Shown here: positions 17,739 to 28,206 of the stretch, piece by piece
Layout of the letters: every line of letters starts with the position of its first letter
Position numbering within the stretch: the stretch's first letter is position 1
Assembly (NCBI RefSeq): GCF_024436375.1
Contig: NZ_JAFMZM010000001.1
Location: 682,001 to 746,000 of the forward strand
Length of the DNA: 64,000 bases
Reading direction: 5' to 3'
Origin: Nocardioides astragali
GTDB taxonomy: Bacteria; Actinomycetota; Actinomycetes; Propionibacteriales; Nocardioidaceae
Notes under the pieces: model-generated
The model's input: the letters and a program-made list of their open reading frames with translations, nothing else
Database searches by the model: none
Told to the model about the DNA's origin: nothing
Program-made: the position numbers and the translations under genes

Positions 17739-17760
17739 GACTACTCCACTGGGAGTAGTC
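17739..17760. promoter_or_regulatory. Palindrome upstream of the MMPL-two-component operon
   Basis: Perfect 9-bp arms GACTACTCC and GGAGTAGTC around a 4-base centre (ACTG), 65 bases upstream of the exporter ATG. The position and dyad symmetry fit an operator for a dimeric NarL-type regulator, most simply the one encoded in this operon. Binding is inferred. Confidence 0.55.
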
Positions 17761-17967
17761 GGACCGAGGGCTACGTCGTCGACGAGGCCTGACCGGCTGG
17801 GTGAGACTGCCGTCGCTGCTACTTACCGTGTAGGCCGCAAGGAGCCGGCCAACGCTCGTAAGTCCAACGGTAGACGCCGGACGACCCGGCTCGGACCTGC
17901 CACAAGCCGCCTTTGAGCGGCGGAAAGTCCTTGGTCATGGTGAGTGACCACGTGACAGGGTGACGCG

Positions 17968-18360
17968 ATGTCGGTTTCCGCGCACAATCCCATCTCTGTC
18001 TTCCCGGCCTACCGAAACTACGCGCACGCCGTAGAGGTCCCCGCCGGGGCGCGCACGCTCTACGTCAGCGGCCTGAACGGGTACGAAGCCGACGGTGTGA
18101 CCATGCCGTCGGACTTCACCGGACAGGCCAAACTCGTCTGGCGTCACCTGGGCACAGTGCTTGCCTCCGCGGGCATGAACTACGCAGACCTCGTCTCGCG
18201 TCGGTTCTTCCTCGCGTCTTCCGCGGACGATCCCAGAAACGTCGAGATCCTGAGCGCGCATCTGGAAGACCACGTCTGCGCCCGCACCGTAGTCGTCCAA
18301 CAGTTGCTCGAGCCCGAGTGGCTGGTCGAGATCGAGGCCGTTGCCGCAAAGCTCGACTGA
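17968..18360 (+). CDS. RidA-family (YjgF/UK114) protein
   Basis: A 130-residue protein matching the length and fold of RidA trimers, which hydrolyse reactive enamine/imine intermediates such as 2-aminoacrylate. Visible features are TLYVSGLNGY in the first half, QAKLVWRHLGTVLASAGM, the active-site arginine Arg106 in CARTVVVQQL and Glu121 in LVEIEAVA. It looks like a distant RidA subgroup rather than the archetype. The ATG at 17968 has only a weak ribosome binding site. It appears monocistronic. Cytoplasmic; exact substrate unknown. Confidence 0.85.
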   Translation: MSVSAHNPISVFPAYRNYAHAVEVPAGARTLYVSGLNGYEADGVTMPSDFTGQAKLVWRHLGTVLASAGMNYADLVSRRFFLASSADDPRNVEILSAHLEDHVCARTVVVQQLLEPEWLVEIEAVAAKLD

Positions 18361-18468
18361 TCGCGCGAAGGCTGCGGCCGGCGAGCCGATGGGCCACCAG
18401 CAGCTGCGTCACACCGCCGCCTGTCGGCGCCCTGACCCGCGCCGGTGCGGTCGGGATCAGCGCGGCTC

Positions 18469-18702
18469 TCAGGCGAGACTGAGATCATCGAGGAGCCCCT
18501 TGCCCAGGTTCGTCAGGACGAGGGAGTGCTCCGCGCTCCACGCCGCCGGGTCTGCGAGAAGTGCGCGTGCGTCTGATGCGGCCAATGCGTCCTTGTCTCG
18601 GGACGTCATGACCGCGATCAGTCCGTCGTCGAACCATTTGAGCAGGATCGCCGCGCACGCTCCGGCCACCAGCGCCTGACGAATTACACGATTGATCTTC
18701 AC
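18469..18702 (-). CDS. Small hypothetical protein with possible membrane helix
   Basis: A 77-residue ORF from a GTG start with a basic N terminus and one moderately hydrophobic stretch (residues 9-21, ALVAGACAAILLK), followed by acidic and alanine-rich sequence ending DDLSLA. It lies in the gap between the RidA gene and the CHAP gene. No family is recognised. It could be a chance frame, but codon choice is plausible and no other gene covers it. Confidence 0.35.
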   Translation of the reverse strand: MKINRVIRQALVAGACAAILLKWFDDGLIAVMTSRDKDALAASDARALLADPAAWSAEHSLVLTNLGKGLLDDLSLA

Positions 18703-18748
18703 TCAACGGCGTGGCGGGCTTGACTAACAGCCCATACGATCACTCATC

Positions 18749-20434
18749 GTGCACCAACAGCCCCATTCGTCACAGGCGTCACAACGCGCCCGCTCGCTTC
18801 AGCGAGCGCTCCAACGCGTCGTACGGGGTGCGGGGCGTGCGGCCAAGCTGGTCACCGGCGTGCTTGCGCTCCTTCTGCTCGTCACGCCGACCACCGTCGA
18901 CAGGATCAACCTGGTCACGTCGACCTACCTGTGCACGGGCTACGCCGGTTGCCAGGATGCCGGGTACGGCAACGCCGGCTACCGGCAGGCGTCGTCCGCG
19001 GCGTACTGGCGCATGTACACCGGGCACAACTGCACCAACTACGTCGCCTATCGGCTGGTCCAGTCCGGGATGCCGAACACCCGGCCCTGGGAGGGCAGCG
19101 GCAACGCCTCGAACTGGGGTGTGGCGATGGCCAGCATCACGGACCAGACCCCCACGGTCGGATCCATCGCCTGGTACAAGCCGCACGTCACTCCGGCAGG
19201 TGCGAACGGCCACGTCGCCTACGTCGAACAGGTCATCTCCGACACCGAGATCATCGTCTCGGAGGACTACTGGGGCGGAGACTTCTACTGGCGGCGCATC
19301 ACCAAGTCGGGCGGGGGCTGGCCTACGGGGTTCATCCACTTCAACGACCGCGTCGTCGCCCCCACGACCGCTCCTGCCATCGTCGGAACCCCTGCCGTCG
19401 GAGCGCCGCTCGAGGTGGTGACCGGCGCGTGGACCCCCACGCCCACCAGCGTCACCGTTCGGTGGCTCGCCGACGGTGCCGCCATCCCAGGCGCAACCGC
19501 GCCCGCCTACGTCCCGACGCCCGACGTGAAGGGCAAAGCCCTGACCGCCGAGGTGACGGCCCTGCTGGACGGCTACACCGCCGGGCAAGCGGTCCTCGCC
19601 ACCGCTCCCGTCGCCCCTGGCAGGTTCCAGCCGTCGGAAGTGCCGGCGATCCAGGGTGTCGCCGAGGTCGGCCAGACGCTGACTCTGACGAACGCGTCGT
19701 GGGCGCCGCAACCCGCCAAGGTCAAGACCCAGTGGTACGCCGACGGAGTCGCCATTCCCGAGGCCACAGGGGCGTCCCTCGTCCTGACCCGGGACCACAT
19801 CGACCGCCGCATCAGCGCACGCGTCACGGCAAGCGCGAGCGGCTACCGGAAGTCGGCCTCGACCGCGCCGGAGACCACCCCCGTGCTCGCCAAGCCCATC
19901 ACCATCACCAGCCGGTCCCGCGTGAAGGGCACACCTGAGGTGGGCAGCCGGCTCGTCGCCCGGCCCGGGACCTTCAAGCCCGAAGACGCGTCGGTCACGT
20001 ACGCCTGGCTCAGGGACGGCCGACCGATCGCCAAGGCCACGAACCCCACGTACACGGTCCGCCGGGCCGATCTCGGCCGCGCGCTGTCGGTCCAGATCAG
20101 CCTGAGTCGGCGCCACTTCCGCACGACCACGGAATCCGTGGCCGTCGCCCCCGTCACAACCGTTCCCGAGGTGAAGGTGCGCACCGACGCCACGCGGAAG
20201 CGCGTCGCACTCGACATCCGCGTCAAGGCGCCAGGGGCGTCAAGGCCGGACGGGGCCATGACGGTCAGCGTGGGCGGACGCACGGTCGAGGTCCAGCTCG
20301 TCAGCGGCAGGGTACGGGTCGTCGTGCGCGGCCTCCGGCCGGGCACGAAGCCGGTGGTCGTGCGCTACGCAGGGACAGACGTCGTGCAACCTGCAGTAGC
20401 GCGCTCGAGCGTCACGGTGCCGCGCCGCCGCTAG
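18749..20434 (+). CDS. Secreted CHAP-domain protein with Ig-like repeats
   Basis: A 561-residue exported protein. After a long basic N terminus, residues 32-48 form a hydrophobic export helix; the GTG start at 18749 is uncertain and a start nearer the helix is possible. Residues about 60-198 are a CHAP (amidase/endopeptidase) domain with Cys95 in GHNCTNYVA, His155 in NGHVAYVE and a third-residue region SEDYW. Then follow three repeats of about 88 residues, each with a W(L/Y)xDGxxIPxAT-type core (near 205-287, 290-377, 380-468), and a final beta-rich domain. It likely hydrolyses or remodels peptidoglycan, the repeats serving as wall-binding spacer. Confidence 0.85.
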   Translation: MHQQPHSSQASQRARSLQRALQRVVRGAGRAAKLVTGVLALLLLVTPTTVDRINLVTSTYLCTGYAGCQDAGYGNAGYRQASSAAYWRMYTGHNCTNYVAYRLVQSGMPNTRPWEGSGNASNWGVAMASITDQTPTVGSIAWYKPHVTPAGANGHVAYVEQVISDTEIIVSEDYWGGDFYWRRITKSGGGWPTGFIHFNDRVVAPTTAPAIVGTPAVGAPLEVVTGAWTPTPTSVTVRWLADGAAIPGATAPAYVPTPDVKGKALTAEVTALLDGYTAGQAVLATAPVAPGRFQPSEVPAIQGVAEVGQTLTLTNASWAPQPAKVKTQWYADGVAIPEATGASLVLTRDHIDRRISARVTASASGYRKSASTAPETTPVLAKPITITSRSRVKGTPEVGSRLVARPGTFKPEDASVTYAWLRDGRPIAKATNPTYTVRRADLGRALSVQISLSRRHFRTTTESVAVAPVTTVPEVKVRTDATRKRVALDIRVKAPGASRPDGAMTVSVGGRTVEVQLVSGRVRVVVRGLRPGTKPVVVRYAGTDVVQPAVARSSVTVPRRR

Positions 20435-20576
20435 CCGCGATGGTCCGGGCACCTTGGTCGAGGCCGCAGCAGCACTGCAACGTGTGCATAGCCGTCGAGC
20501 CCGCGGCGAGGAGACCCGCAGCTTCCTCCCGCGAGACGGTTGGTGGCTTCGGGGCATGTCGCCGGGTTGGATCCGC

Positions 20577-21548
20577 TCACTGCAGGCTCGGTTGGGCGGA
20601 TGACAGGGCGCCGCGGAAGGTGCGTCGGTAGGCGAGTGGGGAGACGCCGATGGCTGCTTGCAGGTGTTCGCGTAACGACGTTCCACCGGCGAAGCCGACG
20701 TGGCCGGCGATCTGGTCCACGGGTAGGTCGGTGGTTTCCAGGAGATGCCGTGCCCGCTCGACGCGCTGCTTGATCAGCCAGCGTCCCGGGCTCATGCCCA
20801 CTTCCTCGGTGAAGCGGCGGGCGAACGTGCGAAGGCTCATGTGGGAGTGTCCGGCGAGGTCCGCGAGGGTCGTCGGCTCGTGGAGGTTCTCCAGCGCCCA
20901 GTGTCGGGCGGCGGCCGTTCCGCTGTCGGTGGTCTCGGGCACCGGGTGCTCGATGTACTGCGCCTGTCCTCCGTCGCGCCACGGGGGAATGACGCACATA
21001 CGTGCCACGTGGTTGGCGACTTCGCTGCCGTGGTCCTTGCGGAGGAGGTGCAGGCAGATGTCGAGTCCTGATGCGGCGCCGGCCGAGGTCAGCACGTCTC
21101 CGTCGTCGATGAACAGGACATCGGGGTCGAGCGCCACACCCGGATACCACCTGCGGAAGATGTCCGCGACCGCCCAGTGCGTGGTGGCAGGCCGTCCATC
21201 CAGGAGACCGGCGGCGGCAAGGACGAAGGCGCCGGTGCAGATCGACACGAGGCGGGTCCCGGGAACAACAAAGGACAGCGCATCGAGCAAGGCCTGCGGC
21301 ACTTCCCGCGTGAGTGCGGCGGGCATGAAGGAAGGGATGATGACCGTATCGGCTGTGGGGAGCACCTCCGGGCCGTGCTCGACGGTGATCGAGAAGTCGG
21401 AGTTGGTACGGACCGGCCGGCCGTCGATGCTGCACGTGAGCACTTCGTAGCGGCCGTCCGCTGCCCCGAAGACGCGGCTGGGTATCCCGAGCTCGAAGGG
21501 ATAGACCCCGTCGATCGCGAGGACGACGATGCGGTGCGGACGTGCCAT
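20577..21548 (-). CDS. GlxA-type AraC-family transcriptional regulator
   Basis: The 323-residue protein has an N-terminal DJ-1/PfpI (class I amidotransferase-like) domain, seen in MARPHRIVVLAIDGVYPFEL and VSICTGAFVLAAAGLLDGR, followed by an AraC helix-turn-helix pair (TTLADLAGHSHMSLRTFARRFTEEVG, then VGFAGGTSLREHL). I prefer the ATG at 21548, since the alternative at 21578 places an upstream repeat inside the gene. It is divergent from an NADP oxidoreductase and probably controls it. DJ-1-AraC regulators often sense small metabolites; the ligand is unknown. Confidence 0.9.
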   Translation of the reverse strand: MARPHRIVVLAIDGVYPFELGIPSRVFGAADGRYEVLTCSIDGRPVRTNSDFSITVEHGPEVLPTADTVIIPSFMPAALTREVPQALLDALSFVVPGTRLVSICTGAFVLAAAGLLDGRPATTHWAVADIFRRWYPGVALDPDVLFIDDGDVLTSAGAASGLDICLHLLRKDHGSEVANHVARMCVIPPWRDGGQAQYIEHPVPETTDSGTAAARHWALENLHEPTTLADLAGHSHMSLRTFARRFTEEVGMSPGRWLIKQRVERARHLLETTDLPVDQIAGHVGFAGGTSLREHLQAAIGVSPLAYRRTFRGALSSAQPSLQ

Positions 21549-21553
21549 GGCGG

Positions 21554-21629
21554 GATCCCGTCGAAGTCGATAGTTCATGCCAGCATACGCCGTCTGGCCT
21601 GATCCCGTCGAAACGTGGCAATCATGCCA
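21554..21629. promoter_or_regulatory. Repeat-bearing divergent regulatory region (AraC regulator / oxidoreductase)
   Basis: The 12-mer GATCCCGTCGAA occurs twice in direct orientation, at 21554-21565 and 21601-21612, 47 bases apart, and a dyad TGGCA-N4-TGCCA lies at 21616-21629. All fall between the two divergent start codons. AraC-family proteins often bind direct repeats, so these are candidate sites for the adjacent regulator. Confidence 0.5.
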
Positions 21630-21665
21630 TTGTCGGCGCAGGCGCGGGCGACGACGCTGGATGAC

Positions 21666-22628
21666 ATGACAACGACCACCACGACCATGCGCGCCATCCG
21701 CCAAGAGATCCACGGCTCTCCCGAGGTCCTCGAGGAGGTCGAAATTCTCCGGCCCTCTCCGGGCCTCAACGAGATCCTGATCGCCGTCCGCGCGGCCGGC
21801 GTCAATCCGACCGACTGGTGGAACCGCGCCCAGGCCATGACGGTCGACCGCCTGCCACTCGTCCTTGGCTGGGACGTCTCCGGAGTCGTCGAGGCGGTCG
21901 GCACCGGCGTCACCACTCTCAAGCCGGGCGACGAGGTCTTCGGCATGCTGCCCTACCCCCATGGTGTCGGTTCCCACGCGGAGTACGTGACGGCGCCCGC
22001 CCGCGCCTTCGCGCACAAGCCGGCCGGCATCGACCACGTCCAGGCGGGCGCCCTGCCCCTGGCCGCCCTGACCGCCTACCAGGCGCTGGTCGACACTGCC
22101 GACGTCCAGCCCGGGCAGCGGGTCCTCATCCACGCCGCAGCCGGCGGGGTCGGCCACCTCGCGGTCCAGATCGCCAAGGCCCGCGGCGCGTACGTCATCG
22201 GCACCGCCAGCGAAGCCAAGCACGACTTCCTGCGTTCACTGGGGGTCGACGAGGCGATCGACTACCAGACCGTCGACTTCACCGAGGCCGTCAAGGACAT
22301 CGACGTGGTCCTTGACCCGATCTCGTCCGACACCGCCGGCCGCGCCCGCTCGCTCGCCGTGATGCGCCCGGGCGGCACGCTCGTCTCGATCATTCCGGTG
22401 CCCGTCGACCCGCAGGAGCTGGCCGACATCGCTGAGCGCGGCATCCGCTTCGAGGTCATGTTCGTCGAGGACGACCGTGCCGGCATGCAGGCCATCGCCG
22501 AGCTCGCCGAGTCCGGCGCCCTGCGCGCCCACATCGCGGCGACGTTTCCCCTCGCCGAGGCCGCGAAGGCCCACGCCCTGGGTGAGACCGGCCGCACGGT
22601 CGGCAAGATCGTGCTGACCGTGCCCTGA
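21666..22628 (+). CDS. NADP-dependent oxidoreductase (quinone reductase-like MDR family)
   Basis: From the ATG at 21666 the product is 320 residues. It has the two-domain fold of zinc-free medium-chain reductases: GroES-like N-terminal part (VRAAGVNPTDWWNR, GWDVSGVVEAVGTGVTTLKPGDEVFG) and a Rossmann domain with VLIHAAAGGVGHLAVQIAK. There are no zinc-binding cysteines. Such enzymes reduce quinones or enones with NADPH. It is divergent from the GlxA-type regulator and ends at a strong hairpin. The physiological substrate is unknown; a detoxification role is inferred from the regulator type. Confidence 0.9.
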   Translation: MTTTTTTMRAIRQEIHGSPEVLEEVEILRPSPGLNEILIAVRAAGVNPTDWWNRAQAMTVDRLPLVLGWDVSGVVEAVGTGVTTLKPGDEVFGMLPYPHGVGSHAEYVTAPARAFAHKPAGIDHVQAGALPLAALTAYQALVDTADVQPGQRVLIHAAAGGVGHLAVQIAKARGAYVIGTASEAKHDFLRSLGVDEAIDYQTVDFTEAVKDIDVVLDPISSDTAGRARSLAVMRPGGTLVSIIPVPVDPQELADIAERGIRFEVMFVEDDRAGMQAIAELAESGALRAHIAATFPLAEAAKAHALGETGRTVGKIVLTVP

Positions 22629-22636
22629 CGTTGCCT

Positions 22637-22666
22637 CAGGGTCGTGGTGACCCCACCACGACCCTG
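22637..22666 (+). terminator. Hairpin terminator after the oxidoreductase
   Basis: A perfect 13-bp stem (CAGGGTCGTGGTG and its complement) closes a 4-base loop nine bases after the stop. There is no clear T run, so termination strength is uncertain. The following 250 bases up to 22920 hold nothing I can assign. Confidence 0.65.
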
Positions 22667-22920
22667 GGCCGGGTCTCTCAGGCGCTGATCTACGAACACC
22701 GATGCCGGCACGGTCCCTCGACCGGAGCTCCTTCGAGGGAGCCGCTGACTTGCGTTGGAGCTCGGCGTCCGTGGTGACGCCGCCCGCACGTATCCACTGA
22801 GGGCGCAAGCCCGTCCCCTGGTGCGCCGGAGCCGTCTGACCCGTGCACTTGCGACCAAGAGATGTGCGTCGTGCAACAAGGTAGCTACGTGGTGCACGCA
22901 CGAAGCTCTTGGCGCGGCCC

Positions 22921-23487
22921 TCAGCAGCCGATGACCGAACGGCCGGCGGCGGTCAGCGTCTCGGCCACGGCCTGTGGGGTGCGTCCGACATAGCCCGCGA
23001 CCATCGCCCCGTCGCGCAGCATCATCAGCTGCTCGGCCTTGGCGCGTACATCGCCGACGCCGAGCTCCATCAGCAGCTCGACGAACTGCCCGACCAGCCA
23101 GTCGCGGTGGTCCACGACGACACGGTGGCCGGGGTGGTCAGGCTGGGACAGCTCCGCCGCGGCGTTGATGAACGGGCAACCGCGGAAGCCGGGAGCGCAG
23201 GCCAACGCGCCGATCCCTTCGGCGTACGCGCGCAGCACCGCGGCCGGATCGCCCGCGAGCTCGGCTCGCTTCTCGGTGAGCAGCTCCTCCGCGTACGCCA
23301 CCTGCTGGGAGAGATAGGCGGTGATCAGGTCGTCCTTGGTGGGGAAGTGCCGGTAGAAGGTGACCTTCGAGACGCCCGCCTCGGCGATGAGTCGATCGGC
23401 GCTGACCGCGCGGATGCCCTCGGCGTAGTAGTGGCGCGTCGCCGCTTCGAGGATGCGGTCGCGCACGGGGGTCGCGGTGGTCGCCAT
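22921..23487 (-). CDS. TetR-family regulator, probable controller of ohr
   Basis: A 188-residue TetR protein starting at the ATG after GAAGGAG. The N-terminal helix-turn-helix is RDRILEAATRHYYAEGIRAVSADRLIAEA with VSKVTFYRHF, and the C-terminal ligand domain includes CPFINAAAELSQPDHP, which carries one of its cysteines. It is divergent from ohr, and a 20-bp palindrome lies between the two starts. Ohr is usually controlled by the MarR-type OhrR, so control by a TetR protein would be unusual. The effector is unknown; oxidation of its cysteines is one possibility. Confidence 0.92.
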   Translation of the reverse strand: MATTATPVRDRILEAATRHYYAEGIRAVSADRLIAEAGVSKVTFYRHFPTKDDLITAYLSQQVAYAEELLTEKRAELAGDPAAVLRAYAEGIGALACAPGFRGCPFINAAAELSQPDHPGHRVVVDHRDWLVGQFVELLMELGVGDVRAKAEQLMMLRDGAMVAGYVGRTPQAVAETLTAAGRSVIGC

Positions 23488-23534
23488 CGTCACTCCTTCG
23501 GTTTGGCATCGTCCCACGACTGTGGTTGTCTATG

Positions 23535-23554
23535 TAGACGTACTAGTTAGTCTA
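23535..23554. promoter_or_regulatory. Palindromic operator between tetR and ohr
   Basis: TAGACGTACTAGTTAGTCTA is a near-perfect inverted repeat (TAGAC...GTCTA around the self-complementary ACTAGT), centred about 30 bases upstream of the ohr start and 57 upstream of the tetR start. It is the expected size and place for a TetR operator controlling both genes. Confidence 0.65.
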
Positions 23555-23573
23555 CCTCATTCAGGAGCGTCAC

Positions 23574-24002
23574 ATGCCCGAGCAGATCCTCTACACCGCC
23601 GTCGCCACCTCCACCGGCGACGCCCGCAACGGGCACGTCCGTTCCACCGACGGTCTGATCGACACCGATGTCCGGTTCCCGGTCGAGCTGGGTGGCGCGG
23701 GCGGCGCGACCAACCCCGAGCAGCTGTTCGCTGCCGGCTATGCGGCGTGCTTCCACTCGGCCCTCAAGTCGAGCAAGCAGCAGCACGGAGTCGACGTCAA
23801 CGACTCCGCCGTCACCGCCGAGGTCGGCATCGGCCCGAATGGTCTGGGCGGGTTCGGCCTTGCGGTCACGCTCCGCGTCGAGATGTCCGGCGTCTCGCAG
23901 GAGGACGCCGAGAAGGCTGTGGCGGTGGCGCACGACTGGTGCCCCTACTCCAACGCGACTCGTGGCAATGTCGATGTCGTCCTGGAGGTCGAGGTCGCCT
24001 GA
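23574..24002 (+). CDS. ohr: Organic hydroperoxide resistance protein (Ohr/OsmC family)
   Basis: The 142-residue protein has all marks of Ohr: ARNGHVRSTDG with Arg18, TNPEQLFAAGYAACF with Glu49 and peroxidatic Cys59, and AHDWCPYSNATRGN with resolving Cys123. Ohr reduces organic and fatty-acid hydroperoxides with dihydrolipoamide as electron donor, in the cytoplasm as a dimer. The ATG at 23574 has TCAGGAG upstream. It is divergent from a TetR gene and probably induced by organic peroxides through it. Confidence 0.95.
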   Translation: MPEQILYTAVATSTGDARNGHVRSTDGLIDTDVRFPVELGGAGGATNPEQLFAAGYAACFHSALKSSKQQHGVDVNDSAVTAEVGIGPNGLGGFGLAVTLRVEMSGVSQEDAEKAVAVAHDWCPYSNATRGNVDVVLEVEVA

Positions 24003-24182
24003 CCCACCGCGCCCCCACCAGTGAGGCCCCACGTGGGCTGCGTACGAACGCGTCGCCCTCCTCGTGCTGTTGGCCACGCTGCCCGCGCGCGGGCTCGATT
24101 CTCCTTGGCGCGGTGACCACGGCTCGCACTGCCTGATCGACTGACTTTCTGGGGGGACGTGCAGCCGGCGCCCCACGAAAGA

Positions 24183-24217
24183 GAGGAACCCCAGCCGACG
24201 CGCGGCTGGGGTTCCTC
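24183..24217. terminator. Bidirectional hairpin between ohr and the first GH62 gene
   Basis: A perfect 15-bp stem (24183-24197 with 24203-24217) around the loop ACGCG. It lies 17 bases past the GH62 stop and is followed on that strand by CTCTTTCG, so it mainly serves the GH62 gene. A nearly identical hairpin follows the second GH62 gene. Confidence 0.7.
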
Positions 24218-24234
24218 GAGGCGGTGAGTATCGG

Positions 24235-25764
<1,530 letters not shown>

Positions 25765-25825
25765 TCAATCACCTGCCGCGCGAACTTCCCATGGTCTCCC
25801 GGCAACGGCCGGCACGGAGGGTTCT

Positions 25826-25837
25826 GTTAGCGCTAAC
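25826..25837. promoter_or_regulatory. LacI-type operator, distal (GH62 copy A)
   Basis: The perfect palindrome GTTAGCGCTAAC, centred 111 bases upstream of the proximal operator. Two spaced sites would allow repression by looping. It lies outside the duplicated block. Confidence 0.55.
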
Positions 25838-25931
25838 GCCCACAGCGCGCACCGCCCTCCTTGACATGGTCAGGCAAGCTTTGCGCGGCCGGCTCTCGCT
25901 GCTGATCCGGAGTGTCACGAGGCGAAGAGAA

Positions 25932-25960
25932 GAACCCCAGCCGACGCGCGGCTGGGGTTC
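25932..25960 (-). terminator. Hairpin terminator of GH62 copy B
   Basis: A 12-bp stem (GAACCCCAGCCG and its complement) around the loop ACGCG, 20 bases past the copy B stop. It is the same hairpin as at 24183-24217, with slightly decayed ends, showing that the duplication included the 3' end. Confidence 0.7.
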
Positions 25961-25980
25961 CCCGAGGTGGAGAGCTCCGG

Positions 25981-27534
<1,554 letters not shown>

Positions 27535-27662
27535 TCAATCACCTGCCGCGCGAACTTCTCGCTCGTTGTTGACCTCGCGGGTCCAGAACGCGCGCATCCA
27601 AGCGCGCCGACCACATCGTCGGGCTCAGACGACGCGAGGCGCCGAGGTCGTTGCCGTCGGCG

Positions 27663-27674
27663 GTTAGCGCTAAC
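27663..27674. promoter_or_regulatory. LacI-type operator, distal (GH62 copy B)
   Basis: Perfect GTTAGCGCTAAC, 178 bases upstream of the proximal site and outside the near-identical block. That each copy keeps its own distal perfect operator supports a real function for the motif. Confidence 0.55.
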
Positions 27675-27709
27675 ATTTCGATGCCACCAACGCGGCGGGC
27701 GCGCCTGTC

Positions 27710-28171
27710 TCAGGCGAGCCGTGCTGGAAAACCCCCAGTGGCGATCGGGCCCCAGTCCGTCGGGGTGACCCTGATCAGGGACTTGCCCTGGTCGAGCATC
27801 GCCTGCCGGTACTCGTCCCAGTCCGGGTGCTCTCCCGAGATGTTGCGGAAATACTCGACGAGTCCCTCCACGGCTTCCGGGACGTCGAGCACCTCGGCGC
27901 TGCCGTTGACCTGGACCCAGGGGCCGTCCCAGTCGTCCGACAGCACCAGGATGCTGACGCGGGGGTTGCGGCGCGCGTTGCGCGTCTTTGCCCGCTCCGG
28001 ATAGGTCGACACCACCAGACGGCCCGCATCGTCCACACCGCCGGTCACCGGCGAGGCCTGGCTGGTTCCGTCGGCGCGCTGGGTGATGAGGACGAACCGG
28101 TGGCGGGGGCGTACGAAGCCAATGAGCCCTTCGCGATCAGTCCGGGTGTTCGTTGCGACCGTGCGTGGCAT
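27710..28171 (-). CDS. PPOX-class flavin/F420-type protein
   Basis: From the ATG after GAGGAGG, the 153-residue protein has the split beta-barrel pattern of PPOX proteins: RHRFVLITQRADGTSQASPV, RLVVSTYPERAKTRNARRNPRV and WVQVNGSAEVLDVPEA. Such proteins bind F420, FMN or haem; this sequence style is closest to the F420-dependent actinobacterial group. It lies 35 bases downstream of the threonine deaminase gene on the same strand, so they may be co-transcribed. The substrate is unknown, and the cofactor cannot be fixed from sequence alone. Confidence 0.85.
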   Translation of the reverse strand: MPRTVATNTRTDREGLIGFVRPRHRFVLITQRADGTSQASPVTGGVDDAGRLVVSTYPERAKTRNARRNPRVSILVLSDDWDGPWVQVNGSAEVLDVPEAVEGLVEYFRNISGEHPDWDEYRQAMLDQGKSLIRVTPTDWGPIATGGFPARLA

Positions 28172-28206
28172 CGTCGTCCTCCTCGAGGCGTGGTGGGAAG
28201 TTCCGG

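Noticed and set aside
25772-25960. Third GH62 gene or pseudogene between the two copies
   Set aside because: The interval holds only promoter elements of copy A and the terminator of copy B.
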